Positions 25,604-35,986 of a stretch of 64,000 bases of DNA are shown here, piece by piece (positions within the stretch are counted from its first letter, which is position 1; every line of letters begins with the position of its first letter). Under the pieces are notes generated by a model, which saw only the letters and a program-made list of their open reading frames with translations, was not told where the DNA came from and ran no database searches. This DNA comes from Rotaria macrura (taxonomy: Eukaryota > Rotifera > Eurotatoria > Philodinida > Philodinidae): NCBI GenBank assembly GCA_900239685.1, contig OENT01000697.1:20171-84170 (forward strand). Reading direction: 5' to 3'. The translations under genes and the position numbers were made by a program.

Positions 25604-25760
25604 GAAGGTGGATCGAGAAGTCAAAAGTGTTTGAAAAAAGTTATTCTCCAAGTTTGAAATAGCAACTGACTTCATACTATCAGCAGCAGGCTATACATCA
25701 CTCTATTGAGTTGTACATCGAAGCAGACAAAAAATACAGACTAAATATTTATTGTTGAAT

Positions 25761-27284
25761 ATGGAACAAGAATCTTTTTTTCGTGCTATCGACACTGAAG
25801 ACATACAATCAATTCAAACAATGCTAGTACAACCTGTTAAAATCAATGCTTTGACGCCGAATGGAACAGCTTTGTATCGTTCTGTTAAAAGACGTAATTT
25901 TCCAATCTCGAAATTACTCATAGAACACGGTGCGGATTCTAATGTTGTTCAGCTAGATTTCGATCACAATGAAAAGCATGACAAAGATGGTTTGATACAT
26001 TCATGCTTCATCTCAACTCCAATTGACTTTTTATGCATTAACTATGAAATAAATAGTGACGTGTTACTTCAACATTTATTAGAAAATCGACCAACGATAA
26101 GCAAAACTATGATCGAAGATTGGATCCTACGCTGTTGCCAATTATTTGACGAAAAAAATGATTCAAGATTGTTTGATTACTTTGCAAGTACTTTATTGAG
26201 AAAAAATATGTATGATCATATTTCGTATGTTGGAAATAACGCTTTGGTTACAATAGCAGCAGCACTTTTAAATATTGATGCACAATTACAAGATTTATCA
26301 TTCAAAGATGGTGGTACGCATGAAGCATATTTCACACTTGTTACACGTAGTTTATTTGAAGACTTAGTACGTTTCCAACTATGCAAAGGTTCTATTATTC
26401 AATGTGAGAAGGAATTTGAACACATTCTGCGTGAACTTATGGATAATTTAGAAGCATATAATTTACTTGTGGATATTTCTCGTATTCCTCCGGGAAGAAT
26501 TGAATTCTTTTATCCTCGGATGTCTAAAAGTATTATCAAGAAATTAAGACTTTTGAAAGAAAAAGAACAATATACGATTCCAGTTAAATGGCAGCAACAT
26601 GCCTTATGTGTTAATTTTCTGCGTGAAACTAATACTATTGTCATTCGAATTGATAATCTCAACATTTGTGAAAAGAGCGAGCATGTAACTTATCAAAACA
26701 AAGATAATCTTTGCATAATGATCCCAAAAATAATCGGAGAAATATCATTAGACAGACTCGAAGATAACGAAGAATATTTCATATCGTTGCTTAAATGTGT
26801 CAAAGAAGTAATAAATAGACGTGACGGAATTCAAACAATTTATCATAATTCGAATTTGAAATATTTGAATACAGAAAGAGTAACAAGCATGACTACGAAA
26901 TTAATAGAACAAAGCGAAGTTCTCAAATGTTTCATTCAACAAGCAGAGGGTAATTGTTTTATCAAATGTCATGAATGTCGTTTGGCTATACGATGCAACA
27001 ACGATGATAATACTTATCAGAAAATTATGAAAATTATGCGAGTCTATGCAGTGAAACTACCAGCAGAAGGTATTGTAAATAAAAGAGACACACTCGAAAA
27101 TGCTCTCAACGAATATTGGCAACAAGAGACAAGCATTACAAGTCAGTATGCTATTTACCAAATTACCTTTTTTGATAGATATTACATTCAATTTTCTTTC
27201 ATGGAGCCATTCTTTTTGAGTACATATTTATTCGAAAACAGATTCTTAGACAAAAGAACACGGGCACATAAGAACGCGAATTGA
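25761..27284 (+). CDS. ankyrin-repeat protein with a possible cysteine-peptidase-like C-terminal region
   Basis: This is an intronless 507-aa protein. Residues about 5-65 form one to two ankyrin repeats (ALYRSVKRRNFPISKLLIEH, then GADSN). The rest is mainly helical without a firm match. Three spaced segments catch the eye: FFYPRMSKSIIKKLR (about 249), KWQQHALCVNF with His280, followed by IVIRIDNLN, and FIQQAEGNCFIKCHE with Cys399. A similar order (His-Ala, Asn-x, then QxxGNC) occurs, as I remember it, in ankyrin effectors of Legionella-like bacteria whose C-terminus resembles a cysteine protease. The match is weak and any activity is inference. I use ATG 25761 because the nine bases before it contain only TTG codons. 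Lack of introns and that resemblance would fit horizontal acquisition. AATAAA occurs near 27.73 kb. Confidence 0.65.
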   Translation: MEQESFFRAIDTEDIQSIQTMLVQPVKINALTPNGTALYRSVKRRNFPISKLLIEHGADSNVVQLDFDHNEKHDKDGLIHSCFISTPIDFLCINYEINSDVLLQHLLENRPTISKTMIEDWILRCCQLFDEKNDSRLFDYFASTLLRKNMYDHISYVGNNALVTIAAALLNIDAQLQDLSFKDGGTHEAYFTLVTRSLFEDLVRFQLCKGSIIQCEKEFEHILRELMDNLEAYNLLVDISRIPPGRIEFFYPRMSKSIIKKLRLLKEKEQYTIPVKWQQHALCVNFLRETNTIVIRIDNLNICEKSEHVTYQNKDNLCIMIPKIIGEISLDRLEDNEEYFISLLKCVKEVINRRDGIQTIYHNSNLKYLNTERVTSMTTKLIEQSEVLKCFIQQAEGNCFIKCHECRLAIRCNNDDNTYQKIMKIMRVYAVKLPAEGIVNKRDTLENALNEYWQQETSITSQYAIYQITFFDRYYIQFSFMEPFFLSTYLFENRFLDKRTRAHKNAN

Positions 27285-29706
27285 CTAATAGCACTTTTCA
27301 AATAGAACTCATCAGAATCATACATAGGATAGCAGAATTTTTCACGGCCAATACTTTGATACTCGATTCGAGCTATCGTTACAGAATATTTCAGGATTTC
27401 CACACCCATACATTCATCAATGGAACGAGTTTGTGTGGTCAACCTTTCACCTATTCAGTTCGGAGAAGTCCATTTCTATTATAGCTCATTCGATAGCATC
27501 TTTCACTGGCTAAAAAATCATATAGTTGCAGATCATATTGTTGAATTTCTACTAATTCTAGATGCACTATAATATAGGGTGGTTCAAAAAAGGCTTACAC
27601 CTTTCTTGTAACGCTGTCTTTTTATCTTTAGCATTCTATTTTAGTTCAATTCTTTTTGTAATAAGTAAGCCTAGGAATAAGTCACTCGTCGGTTGATATA
27701 ATTTTATTTTGAAGCCCTTTCATCGTAAATGAAAATAATAAAAGTAATTGATTAAATAGGAAAATGTGTGCTCGAACAGCATGCTTTTATCGGAAAATAA
27801 AAGTCATTTCTGAGTGAGATTTCTTTTGGACTTGAAAGTTTATGTTAGGAATCATTTGAGAACATGAAATCGAAATTCGAAAAGTATTTAATTCAATTTA
27901 AAACATTTCGTTTACTTTCAATCATTTAAATTTAAAAAAACCGAATCATTCAAAATTTTCTTAAGAAAAATTCTTGAAAATGTATTCATTCATTTTAAGA
28001 AAAATTATGTTTAGTGTGAGTTCGATAAAATTACTATATGAAAGTTCGATAGTTTCATAATTTATTTTTGAAAATTTACCCTATTCAAGTTTAAGTTTAT
28101 TTCTGCAATCATATTTACTTTTCAATCGGTTGCTTTTCATAGAGTTCGTTATATATTCAGCTTCTCTATTTCTTTGTGATAAACTGCGATTTTTAGAGTA
28201 CGCTAGATAATTGCTTATTTTTCTTTTTGTATTCAACTACATGTAATTTATAGAGCCCACGGAAGAAGTTGCTACTAAAAATATGTTTAACAATTCTTTT
28301 CTGAACTTGAGCACACTGTCTGGCATGGACTTAAATATCGAATGGGCAGAAACTTATCGAGGCGCAACATCATTTATTAATAAAAAGAAACAAAACATAA
28401 TCGGTATCTATATTGATTTCGATTAGGATCTCTGTTTTTGATTATCTATCTTCCCAAATCCTTGCACTCCCATATACGGTATTGTTTCATCAATAAGAGA
28501 AAAAAATAATATGCGGCTAATCGATATATATATATATATATATAATCAAGTTCTACATTGATTTTGATTTAAATCGTTGCAGTTAATCATCCATTTTTTG
28601 AACCTTGCTCGTACGTATTTAGTATTCGTTTCTCACTATAAGCTAAAAGATCAAGCAACAGGTAATAAAAATTTAGAATAACTAATTTGCATTGCTTTGA
28701 TAAAAATTTTTCTCAGTTGAATACTTTGTAATGTGGTGCGAAGCATAGCATTAATGTAGTCGTGCGCGGAGGTAGGTGTGGGCGTGGGTTACGAGAAGAA
28801 CCACACCGACACATACCAACACCGACGCATACCTACAACTACACCCACACTCTCTAGTGGGAAATAATTGGTGGGCCAGAAGTGCTGACTCTATTTGCAT
28901 GATGAATTTTTCTTTGATAAAATGCGTGGTTGTAAGTTGCTCCCTAAATGTATAAATAAAAGATGCAGTAAAAGACGCTCTAAAGAACGACTATTGATTG
29001 AACCCACTAGATCATCTAAGAAGAAAGTTATAGACTTACAAATATGTTTTACAAAAAAGAAAAATTAACCACGAACTCGGTTTCGGTATTTATATTTAAA
29101 TTTATGTTCCTTAGGTCCCATACAACGAATTCTTTAATCCACAGAAAGCCGTGTAAAATTCTTTACAAAACTATACATAAACATTTCTTTCAGATCGTCA
29201 ATCAAGGAAGCTAAGCAAATTAAACGCGAGTCGAAAACTAAGAAAAGCGTTTAAATTTGGTATTTTTTTTTTAACCTTAATTTTTTATTCTCCTACTATT
29301 TCCATAATAGAAGAGTAACAATAATCAGAATTCTGTTTGTGGTTGATACTCTCAAGAGTGTTATTTCTCGTAGTGTTTAGAAAATTGTTTACCACTTATG
29401 AGGTGCGTGAGAACCAAGTTCCAAAAATAGGTCAAAAATCGACAACTCCGTTTGCAATGTATATTCAGTAAGAAACGAATAACATTATCAAAGTTGTGAT
29501 CTGGTAGCTACGTCGAAAGAGCAACCATTTCTGATAAAGTCAATGCAAATCGATCGCAAAATATTTTGTTTTGATGAAGCTATGGGACTTTTACTGCATA
29601 TTTTCGTCATAGAGAGAAATTTCCAAACACACGTTTTACTAACGAAAAATTGATTATACCAATCGAGTCAGCACTTCTGGTGCACTCTTTACACAGAAAA
29701 TCGATA
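27285..29706. other. intergenic upstream of the NACHT gene
   Basis: No gene is supported. It includes AT runs near 27.9 kb, a (TA)n tract near 28.53 kb, and a GT/GGG-rich patch with partly inverted CCACACC counterpart at 28.77-28.86 kb. A 5' exon of the NACHT gene could lie here but I cannot place one. Confidence 0.35.
28774..28857. repeat. short patch resembling TGTGGG-type repeats, with inverted counterpart
   Basis: AGGTGTGGGCGTGGGTTA is followed within 60 bases by ACCACACCGACACATACC and ACACCCACACTC on the same strand, so the patch can fold back on itself. Bdelloid telomeres are reported to use TGTGGG-type repeats. Only two units are visible, so an old interstitial telomeric insertion is just one reading. 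Confidence 0.25.
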
Positions 29707-32700
29707 ATGCACTTCTTTATGATGAGTGCAGAATATTTACAAAATATCGAAAGATTTATTTATCAGACTGTTGTTTTTACAGTTAAGCAATTCGATCTGA
29801 TTCGACAAGAATATCAAGCATTTAAGATTGAACGCATCATGTATCCATCCATGACATTTCCTATTGAAAAAGGCTACATTAATTTGGCAATGTTAGAAAA
29901 CAAAGATCAGCAAGAAAAAGAGAAGAAACTTCATGATAATCAACAAAGTAATACAGTCCTAGGCACATTTGAAGAAATTTACGGTATCAAGACTACAATC
30001 GATGTGAACGATATGCTTGAAAAATGCCAACAACAGAGGAAAAAGTTACTCTTGCTTGGACGCGCCGGAATCGGAAAATCCACGTTTTGTCGGTATGTTG
30101 CTAGCCGATGGGCAATGACCAACATGTGGCCACAATACAAAATAGTTATTATGATTCAACTGCGGCGTCTAACAGAACATCGCTATGCTTCAGGAAAGAA
30201 GTACTCGTTATTTGACCTTGTGAAAGAAGAATACTTCCCCCATAGAACTCTCTCAAAATTTGAAGAACAACTTTTTCAACAGCAGTGTGATAAAGGTGAA
30301 GTGTTATGGCTACTAGACGGTTATGACGAGTTTGCACAAAATGTGCCAGAACACTTGACGGATTTGTTCGAACATCTGTACAAGACACAGCATCACATTT
30401 TGACGTCGCGTCCACATCCGATTACGTTACCGTATGATGTAAAACTGGAAATTACAGGATTCACAGACGAGAACATAGCTGAATACGTCGCGACATTTTT
30501 TGATCAGATTCAAAACGAATTAGGAAATACACCAATACTAGTTCAAAATTTACTGAGCTTTCTGAAACGGAGTCCATATGTGTGGGGTATTGCACATATT
30601 CCGGTTAATCTAGAGCTAATTTGTAGTATTTGGAGTGATACAGACTGGTCTACAATAACAACGTTGACAATAACAAGTCTGTACGAAAAAATCATCGAAT
30701 GGTTATGTCGAAGGTATTTGTCAAAACAAAACATACGGACTACGATGATGCCTAAAGCGGAAATTTATGAAAAATGTCACAAAGAATTGACACTTCTAGA
30801 AAAAATGGCTTTTCATGGAATCAAAAACAATACTATTATTCTATCGTCAACATTCCTACAACAATGCCTCAAAGACGCAGACAATCCAAATGACGCATAT
30901 CTTCAGGTATTAAATATGGGTATATTGAAATCGTTCGACTTTAAACCAATGAGTACTGATGTTCAACCAGACAAAGATCACTATTTTATACATTTGAGTT
31001 TTCAAGAATACTTTGCAGCAAGATACTTAGTTAAACTTATGACAGACGAAAACAGAGATGTCATCAAGTTTATTAATGACAATAAATATAATCAACGCTT
31101 TGTTTTGATGTTCTGCTTTGCATCTGGTCTTCTCGTGCTAAACAAACAAGAGGATTGTATCAATCTATTGTGGAACACTTTATGTGGAGACCCTCTAGAT
31201 CTTATTGGTATAAGACACATGAGAATTATTATCCCGTGTCTTGAGGAAACAGGACTTGACACCAATTACCCTAAAATTAACGATCAAACCAGCTACGTGC
31301 ATAGTCACATACAATGTGCTGTGTCCACCTATAGCGACTTCAACACTGTGAATGCAGACACACACCACACTATACATGAAAATCTCGTCGACTTACTGAG
31401 TAAGACCACATTGATTTTAAATTCGACTGCAACAATAGCATTGTTTACAAAGCTTCTACAAACGAACGATGAAAAATTAAAAACAGGTACTATTCAAACA
31501 CTCGCTCAACTAACATCATTAAATCCCTCTAAAGAACTTTTACAATCCTTGCTACCGACACTTACGGATTCAAAACTAAGTCAGTACACAAGTAATCTTC
31601 TTTGCATGATGGGTGAAAAAGCAGCAACGGTTGAGGTGATCGAAGCATTGCTGGATACACTACGGTGTTCGGACTCCAATATCAAGCGCAGTGTATGTAA
31701 TGTTTTCGGAACGATGAGCGAAAAAGCAGCGACGGATGACATTATCAAAGCATTGGTGAAAATACTATATGACTCGGACGACAATGTCAGGTTCAGTGCA
31801 TGCAATGCTCTCGGAAAGATAGGCAGAAAAGCAGCGACCAACGAAGTGATCAAAGCATTGGTGGAGATACTGAATGACTTGTATTCTGATGTCAAAATCA
31901 AAAGCATTGTATGCCAGGCTCTCGGTGAGATCGGCGAAAAAGCAGCGACAGCTGAGGCGATCAAAGTACTGGTGGATACACTAAATGACTCGAATTCCAA
32001 TGTCAGAAGCAGTGCATGCCATGCTCTCCGTGAGATCGGCGAAAAAGCAGCGACCATTCAAGTGATTAAAGCACTCATGGATAAACTACGCGACTCGGAT
32101 CCTAATGTCAAAAGTAGTGCATGTCATACGCTCTGTGGAATGGGTGAAAAAGCAGCAACTGCTGAGGTGATCAAAGCACTCATAGATACGCTGCGTGACT
32201 CGGACCCAAATGTTAAAAGCAGTGCATGTGATGCTCTCGGCGAGATGGGTAAAAACACAGCGACCGCTGAAGTGATCAAAGCACTCATGAATGCATTGTG
32301 TGACCTGGAGGGTGATGTCAGAAGCACTGCCTGCAATGCTCTTCGAAACATTTGCAGCAAAGTAGCGACAGCTGAGGTAATCAAATTACTCATGGATGCA
32401 CTGCTTGATTCAGATCATGATGTCAAAATCAGCGCTTGCTACGCTCTTGGTGAGATGGCTGAAAAAGCGGCGACAGCTAAAGCGATCGAAAGACTTATGG
32501 GTACACTGCGTGACTCGGATCCTAATGTAAAAATCAGTGCATGTGAGGCTCTCAGTAAGATGGGCGAAAAAGCAGTGACTGTTGAAGTGATCCAAGTATT
32601 GATGGATCTACTGCGTGACTCGGACCTTAATGTGAAAAACATTGCATGCGATGCTCTCGGTAGAATGGGTGAAAAAGCAGCAACTGCAGAAGTGATCGAA

Positions 32701-33567
32701 GCACTCATGGATACACTACGCGACTCGGACTCTGATGTCAAAATCAGTGGATGCCAGACTCTCAGTGCGATGGGTGAAAAAGCAGCAACCGTAGAGGTGA
32801 TCGAAGCACTCGTAGATATGCTGAGCGACTTGGATTCTAATGTTAAAAGCAGTGCATGTCGTGCTCTTGGTGAGATGGGTGAGAAAGCAGCGACCGTTGA
32901 GGTGATCGAAGCACTTAAGGATAAGCTACATGACTTAGATCAGAATGTGAAAAGAAGTGCGTGCGATGCTCTTGCTGTGATGGGCGAAGAAGCAGCGACG
33001 AATGAGATGATCAGATTACTGGTGGATACATTGCATGATTCGAACTATAATTCTAAGTATAGTGCATGCGTTGCCCTCCGAAATATGCGGAAATATGGAA
33101 AAATGAATGAAGTGATAAGCACTTTAATTATACTAAATGTATGGGAGAACAATCTCAAGGCTGTATCCGAAATTATAGCGTCAAATTCAAGTATTTCTAT
33201 GTTAGAATCAAATGTGGTTAAGAATTTAAGTCTTGAACTGAATGGTCTTCCGTTGTATCAGTTGAAAGATATCGCTGTGGAAGCTCTTGTGCGCGGTTAC
33301 TGTGAATCTAAGATTCATGATTGGCTCCCTATTATAATCAAGTGTGCTGTTGCAAATAATTATGGTATCACCATTACCCGTGATAGCATTGGGTTATATG
33401 GCAGCAATCAGCATTGTACCATTATTCAGAGTGACCCTCGTCTTTGTTTGTCGTTGAAAAACGCGCTATCTAGTTTATGTCCTTGCAACCGGTGGCTAAG
33501 AGAAACGCGGAGCATATCGACGATTGTCAATTTTATTTGCAGATGTGTCCATTGTAATTTTAATTAG
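29707..33567 (+). CDS. NACHT NTPase with 14 tandem HEAT repeats (STAND/NLR-like)
   Basis: STAND NTPases of this build act as signal switches that oligomerise on sensing a ligand. The frame is intronless, 1286 aa from ATG 29707; the frame continues upstream but only through a TTG. The NACHT domain shows Walker A LLLLGRAGIGKST (about 114-126), Walker B VLWLLDGYDE (199-208), a sensor segment HHILTSRPHPI and, further on, HLSFQEYFAARYL, common in NACHT proteins of animals and bacteria. The C-terminal half holds 14 repeats of about 35 residues (consensus EKAATAEVIKALMDTLRDSD, then PNVKSSACDALGEMG), of the HEAT/PBS-lyase type, from about residue 637 to 1128. The N-terminus (about 1-100) is helical without a recognised effector domain, and a 5' exon may be missing. 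Possible AATAAA at about 33.76 kb. Partner and ligand are unknown. Confidence 0.85.
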   Translation: MHFFMMSAEYLQNIERFIYQTVVFTVKQFDLIRQEYQAFKIERIMYPSMTFPIEKGYINLAMLENKDQQEKEKKLHDNQQSNTVLGTFEEIYGIKTTIDVNDMLEKCQQQRKKLLLLGRAGIGKSTFCRYVASRWAMTNMWPQYKIVIMIQLRRLTEHRYASGKKYSLFDLVKEEYFPHRTLSKFEEQLFQQQCDKGEVLWLLDGYDEFAQNVPEHLTDLFEHLYKTQHHILTSRPHPITLPYDVKLEITGFTDENIAEYVATFFDQIQNELGNTPILVQNLLSFLKRSPYVWGIAHIPVNLELICSIWSDTDWSTITTLTITSLYEKIIEWLCRRYLSKQNIRTTMMPKAEIYEKCHKELTLLEKMAFHGIKNNTIILSSTFLQQCLKDADNPNDAYLQVLNMGILKSFDFKPMSTDVQPDKDHYFIHLSFQEYFAARYLVKLMTDENRDVIKFINDNKYNQRFVLMFCFASGLLVLNKQEDCINLLWNTLCGDPLDLIGIRHMRIIIPCLEETGLDTNYPKINDQTSYVHSHIQCAVSTYSDFNTVNADTHHTIHENLVDLLSKTTLILNSTATIALFTKLLQTNDEKLKTGTIQTLAQLTSLNPSKELLQSLLPTLTDSKLSQYTSNLLCMMGEKAATVEVIEALLDTLRCSDSNIKRSVCNVFGTMSEKAATDDIIKALVKILYDSDDNVRFSACNALGKIGRKAATNEVIKALVEILNDLYSDVKIKSIVCQALGEIGEKAATAEAIKVLVDTLNDSNSNVRSSACHALREIGEKAATIQVIKALMDKLRDSDPNVKSSACHTLCGMGEKAATAEVIKALIDTLRDSDPNVKSSACDALGEMGKNTATAEVIKALMNALCDLEGDVRSTACNALRNICSKVATAEVIKLLMDALLDSDHDVKISACYALGEMAEKAATAKAIERLMGTLRDSDPNVKISACEALSKMGEKAVTVEVIQVLMDLLRDSDLNVKNIACDALGRMGEKAATAEVIEALMDTLRDSDSDVKISGCQTLSAMGEKAATVEVIEALVDMLSDLDSNVKSSACRALGEMGEKAATVEVIEALKDKLHDLDQNVKRSACDALAVMGEEAATNEMIRLLVDTLHDSNYNSKYSACVALRNMRKYGKMNEVISTLIILNVWENNLKAVSEIIASNSSISMLESNVVKNLSLELNGLPLYQLKDIAVEALVRGYCESKIHDWLPIIIKCAVANNYGITITRDSIGLYGSNQHCTIIQSDPRLCLSLKNALSSLCPCNRWLRETRSISTIVNFICRCVHCNFN
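31615..33091 (+). repeat. tandem 105-bp repeat array coding 14 HEAT units
   Basis: Successive 105-nt units are highly alike in DNA as well as protein, for example the repeated GAAAAAGCAGCGACC-type start and GACTCGGA block. Only unit 3 is longer (by two codons), and units at both ends are the most divergent. This is the pattern of recent internal duplication or gene conversion. The array also produces long open minus-strand frames, which are shadows. Confidence 0.85.
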
Positions 33568-35986
33568 ATGGCTTTTGCAGATCGAAATTATACGTGTTTA
33601 GAACCATTGATTTAATTTTGAGTAAGATAGTAACTGTAGTTATTATTCCGCGTGGATGTGGTTGGTTGCAGAATGCTATTTACATAACTACTGACACCAG
33701 AATTAGCTTTCGATAGGCTTTACGTTCACCTTCGAAGTGGAAGAATTTGGAAACGAATCTCTAATAAATGCTAAGATAATTCAAAAATTTAGTATTCTGA
33801 CAACGATTTCTATGGAGATAGGCTTAGATAGGAGAATGTTGTGTCGTGCGAAATTCTTTTTTAGGACTAGTCTGTGCGTGAGTGCATAGGGGGGATGTTA
33901 TGGGTGTAGGATTATTCGTTAGGAGATGGTTGATTATTTTCCTCTGTTCATTCTAGTATCCACATCCGAATAGTGGTCCTTGAAAGTTTTGACAAATTAG
34001 TCGAATGCTTCATATTTCGTTTTCTCGGTACAGCAGTGTTCGAAAGTAGGTAGGATGTACGAAGTGCACTTGGGCGGATGTGGGTGTTGGACAATATAGG
34101 AATATACATTCTTGTAATAAACAGTAAAGTCTGGCATTTACCCCCACAAAATCAAGATAGTTCATTATTTTTTATATGCAAGAGCATAAACCATGATTCC
34201 AACTTATTGGCCAAAACTGAGATAGATTCAAGCTCATCTGTTGATGACTTAGCTTCCTTTGCATGGAGAACAGTTAAGCGAACTTTCATTTTCTTTTTTG
34301 ATGCAATTGAGATTTTTATGAATGTTATTCAATCACGTGTGAAGGAAGAGAAAGAATTCAGCAGTTGGAGAATTCCAACCAAACTGTTTTTCAAATAATT
34401 ATTCTATGCACTATTGCAGGTTTTTTCTATGGGCTTCATCAAATTGTGACTTTCATTGAAAACGAATACATCTTGATGGTGGACAAAATTGCATGCCTTA
34501 CCTACACTGTCGGCCTTCTAATTAGTTTGATGTATGTCCGTAAGTAAAAAGATACGGATGGAAATAATTATTTGTTATATTTACTATTTTATCGATTAAT
34601 ACCAGTTTATAATAGTGATATCATATTTAATTGATTTAAACTTAATACATATTAGCAAGCAAAGATTTCACTTTTATCTCGAAGAATATGCTTTAATCTC
34701 CATATCAAAATCTTGAATCTTTTACGTTCAGTGAGATGGGTGTTAGTATAGAGCGTTGATGTATATGTGGGTTTCACTCTTCAGTTACACCCACACTCTC
34801 AGCACAAGCTTCGATAAAAGCATTAGTTTATCTCTAATTTTGTTGCATTCTGTTTGTGTCAATGTTGTCCTAATCCCTCCCAATAGCAGACGTCTAGGAT
34901 GTCAGTGAGTAATGCAAATCGATGTTGAATTAAGAATAAAAAACAGGTAAAGAGATTATCCTGTCATTCGCTTTCTCTCAGTATTGATTCGACTCTTTTA
35001 AACTCGTTTGACTAGCCAAAGTATAGAAACGAATGATTTCGACGACGATGCATTATTTGCTTCGCATGTGCAAAGACTGAATTCTCTACTTATCTCAAAT
35101 TTTTCACAGACAAATATGTTGTGGGAGAGAGAGAAAAAAATAAAGAAAGGAGACTCTTCTTACCTTAACAAGACATTCTCTCTTTATGAAACCCGAAAAA
35201 TGCACACAGAAAGTGTATCGGAGCAATAGTTGATGCATCAACCACCCTTTATTTGTTAGAATTCAACGACAATGATCCATGTTTTACAGTGGTATTCGAA
35301 GCAGAGAGTTTCGTTTAAGAAAAAGTTGTTCTTGTGTTTCCTCTAGGTGATTCACAATACCTCATTGCAATCGATTTTACGTAGCACAATTCCTCAAGTG
35401 TTCTCCATAATCCCTCAATATTCCTCAACTATTATTAGATGAATAATTACTCGTTTTCGTTGAAAGTATGTTGCGTAGACTCTTTCTTCGAAATATTTAT
35501 GACCTATATAATACACTTGCTGTTTTATTCTTTGAGGATCAAGAATGTAGGTGTGCACAGTTTTTGAGTCAATTTCTACATAATGTGTAGACGACAAGAG
35601 CGACAATTTCGATATTCAAACATTTCTCTGGTTATATGGATTTCTGTATAAAAGTATTTCTACATAAAACACAAAAAGATATACTTAATATAAAAAAAAG
35701 GACTGTGATGGGATATGTATCTTGACTTGTTTTTCAAAGAAAACAAATAAATGTATACGATGAAATCTTGATGAGAATCTTAGACTGTGGAATCAAAAAT
35801 AACATTAACATTAAAAAAGGAGAAGACTTGCCCATTTTGTCGAAAAAATAAACATACTTTTTACTTAGAATATGACTGAAATCAGAATCATTTTCGAGAA
35901 AGCAACGTTCCAAATGAAGGATCTTGCTTTTTTCGTACGAGTTCAAGCGACTGAACTCATGTACATCGACCATTCAAAGATGATTA
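33568..35986. other. intergenic between the NACHT and ART genes
   Basis: Apart from the broken membrane ORF at 34.08-34.55 kb nothing is supported. Short GGGTGT- and CACCCACAC-like words recur near 33.89, 34.08 and 34.79 kb. Confidence 0.35.
34078..34547 (+). pseudogene. broken ORF encoding a two-helix membrane protein
   Basis: Two overlapping frames, 34078-34398 and 34365-34547, could be one gene split by a frameshift near 34.37-34.40 kb. The first contains an acidic/Ser-rich linker and an amphipathic stretch (WRTVKRTFIFFFDAIEIF). The second contains two likely membrane helices (IIILCTIAGFFYGLHQIV, and a second one before its stop). No family is recognised. There is no room for a normal intron at the shift. 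It could also be noise in AT-rich DNA. Confidence 0.3.

Noticed and set aside
27575-27610. GGGTGGTTCAAAAAAGG after TATA, resembling a mariner terminus
   Set aside because: No inverted partner and no transposase remnant were found nearby, so a solo match is insufficient.
31581-32741. Several minus-strand frames of 61-158 codons
   Set aside because: They are antisense shadows of the HEAT-repeat array; their own repeats mirror the 105-bp units of the NACHT gene.
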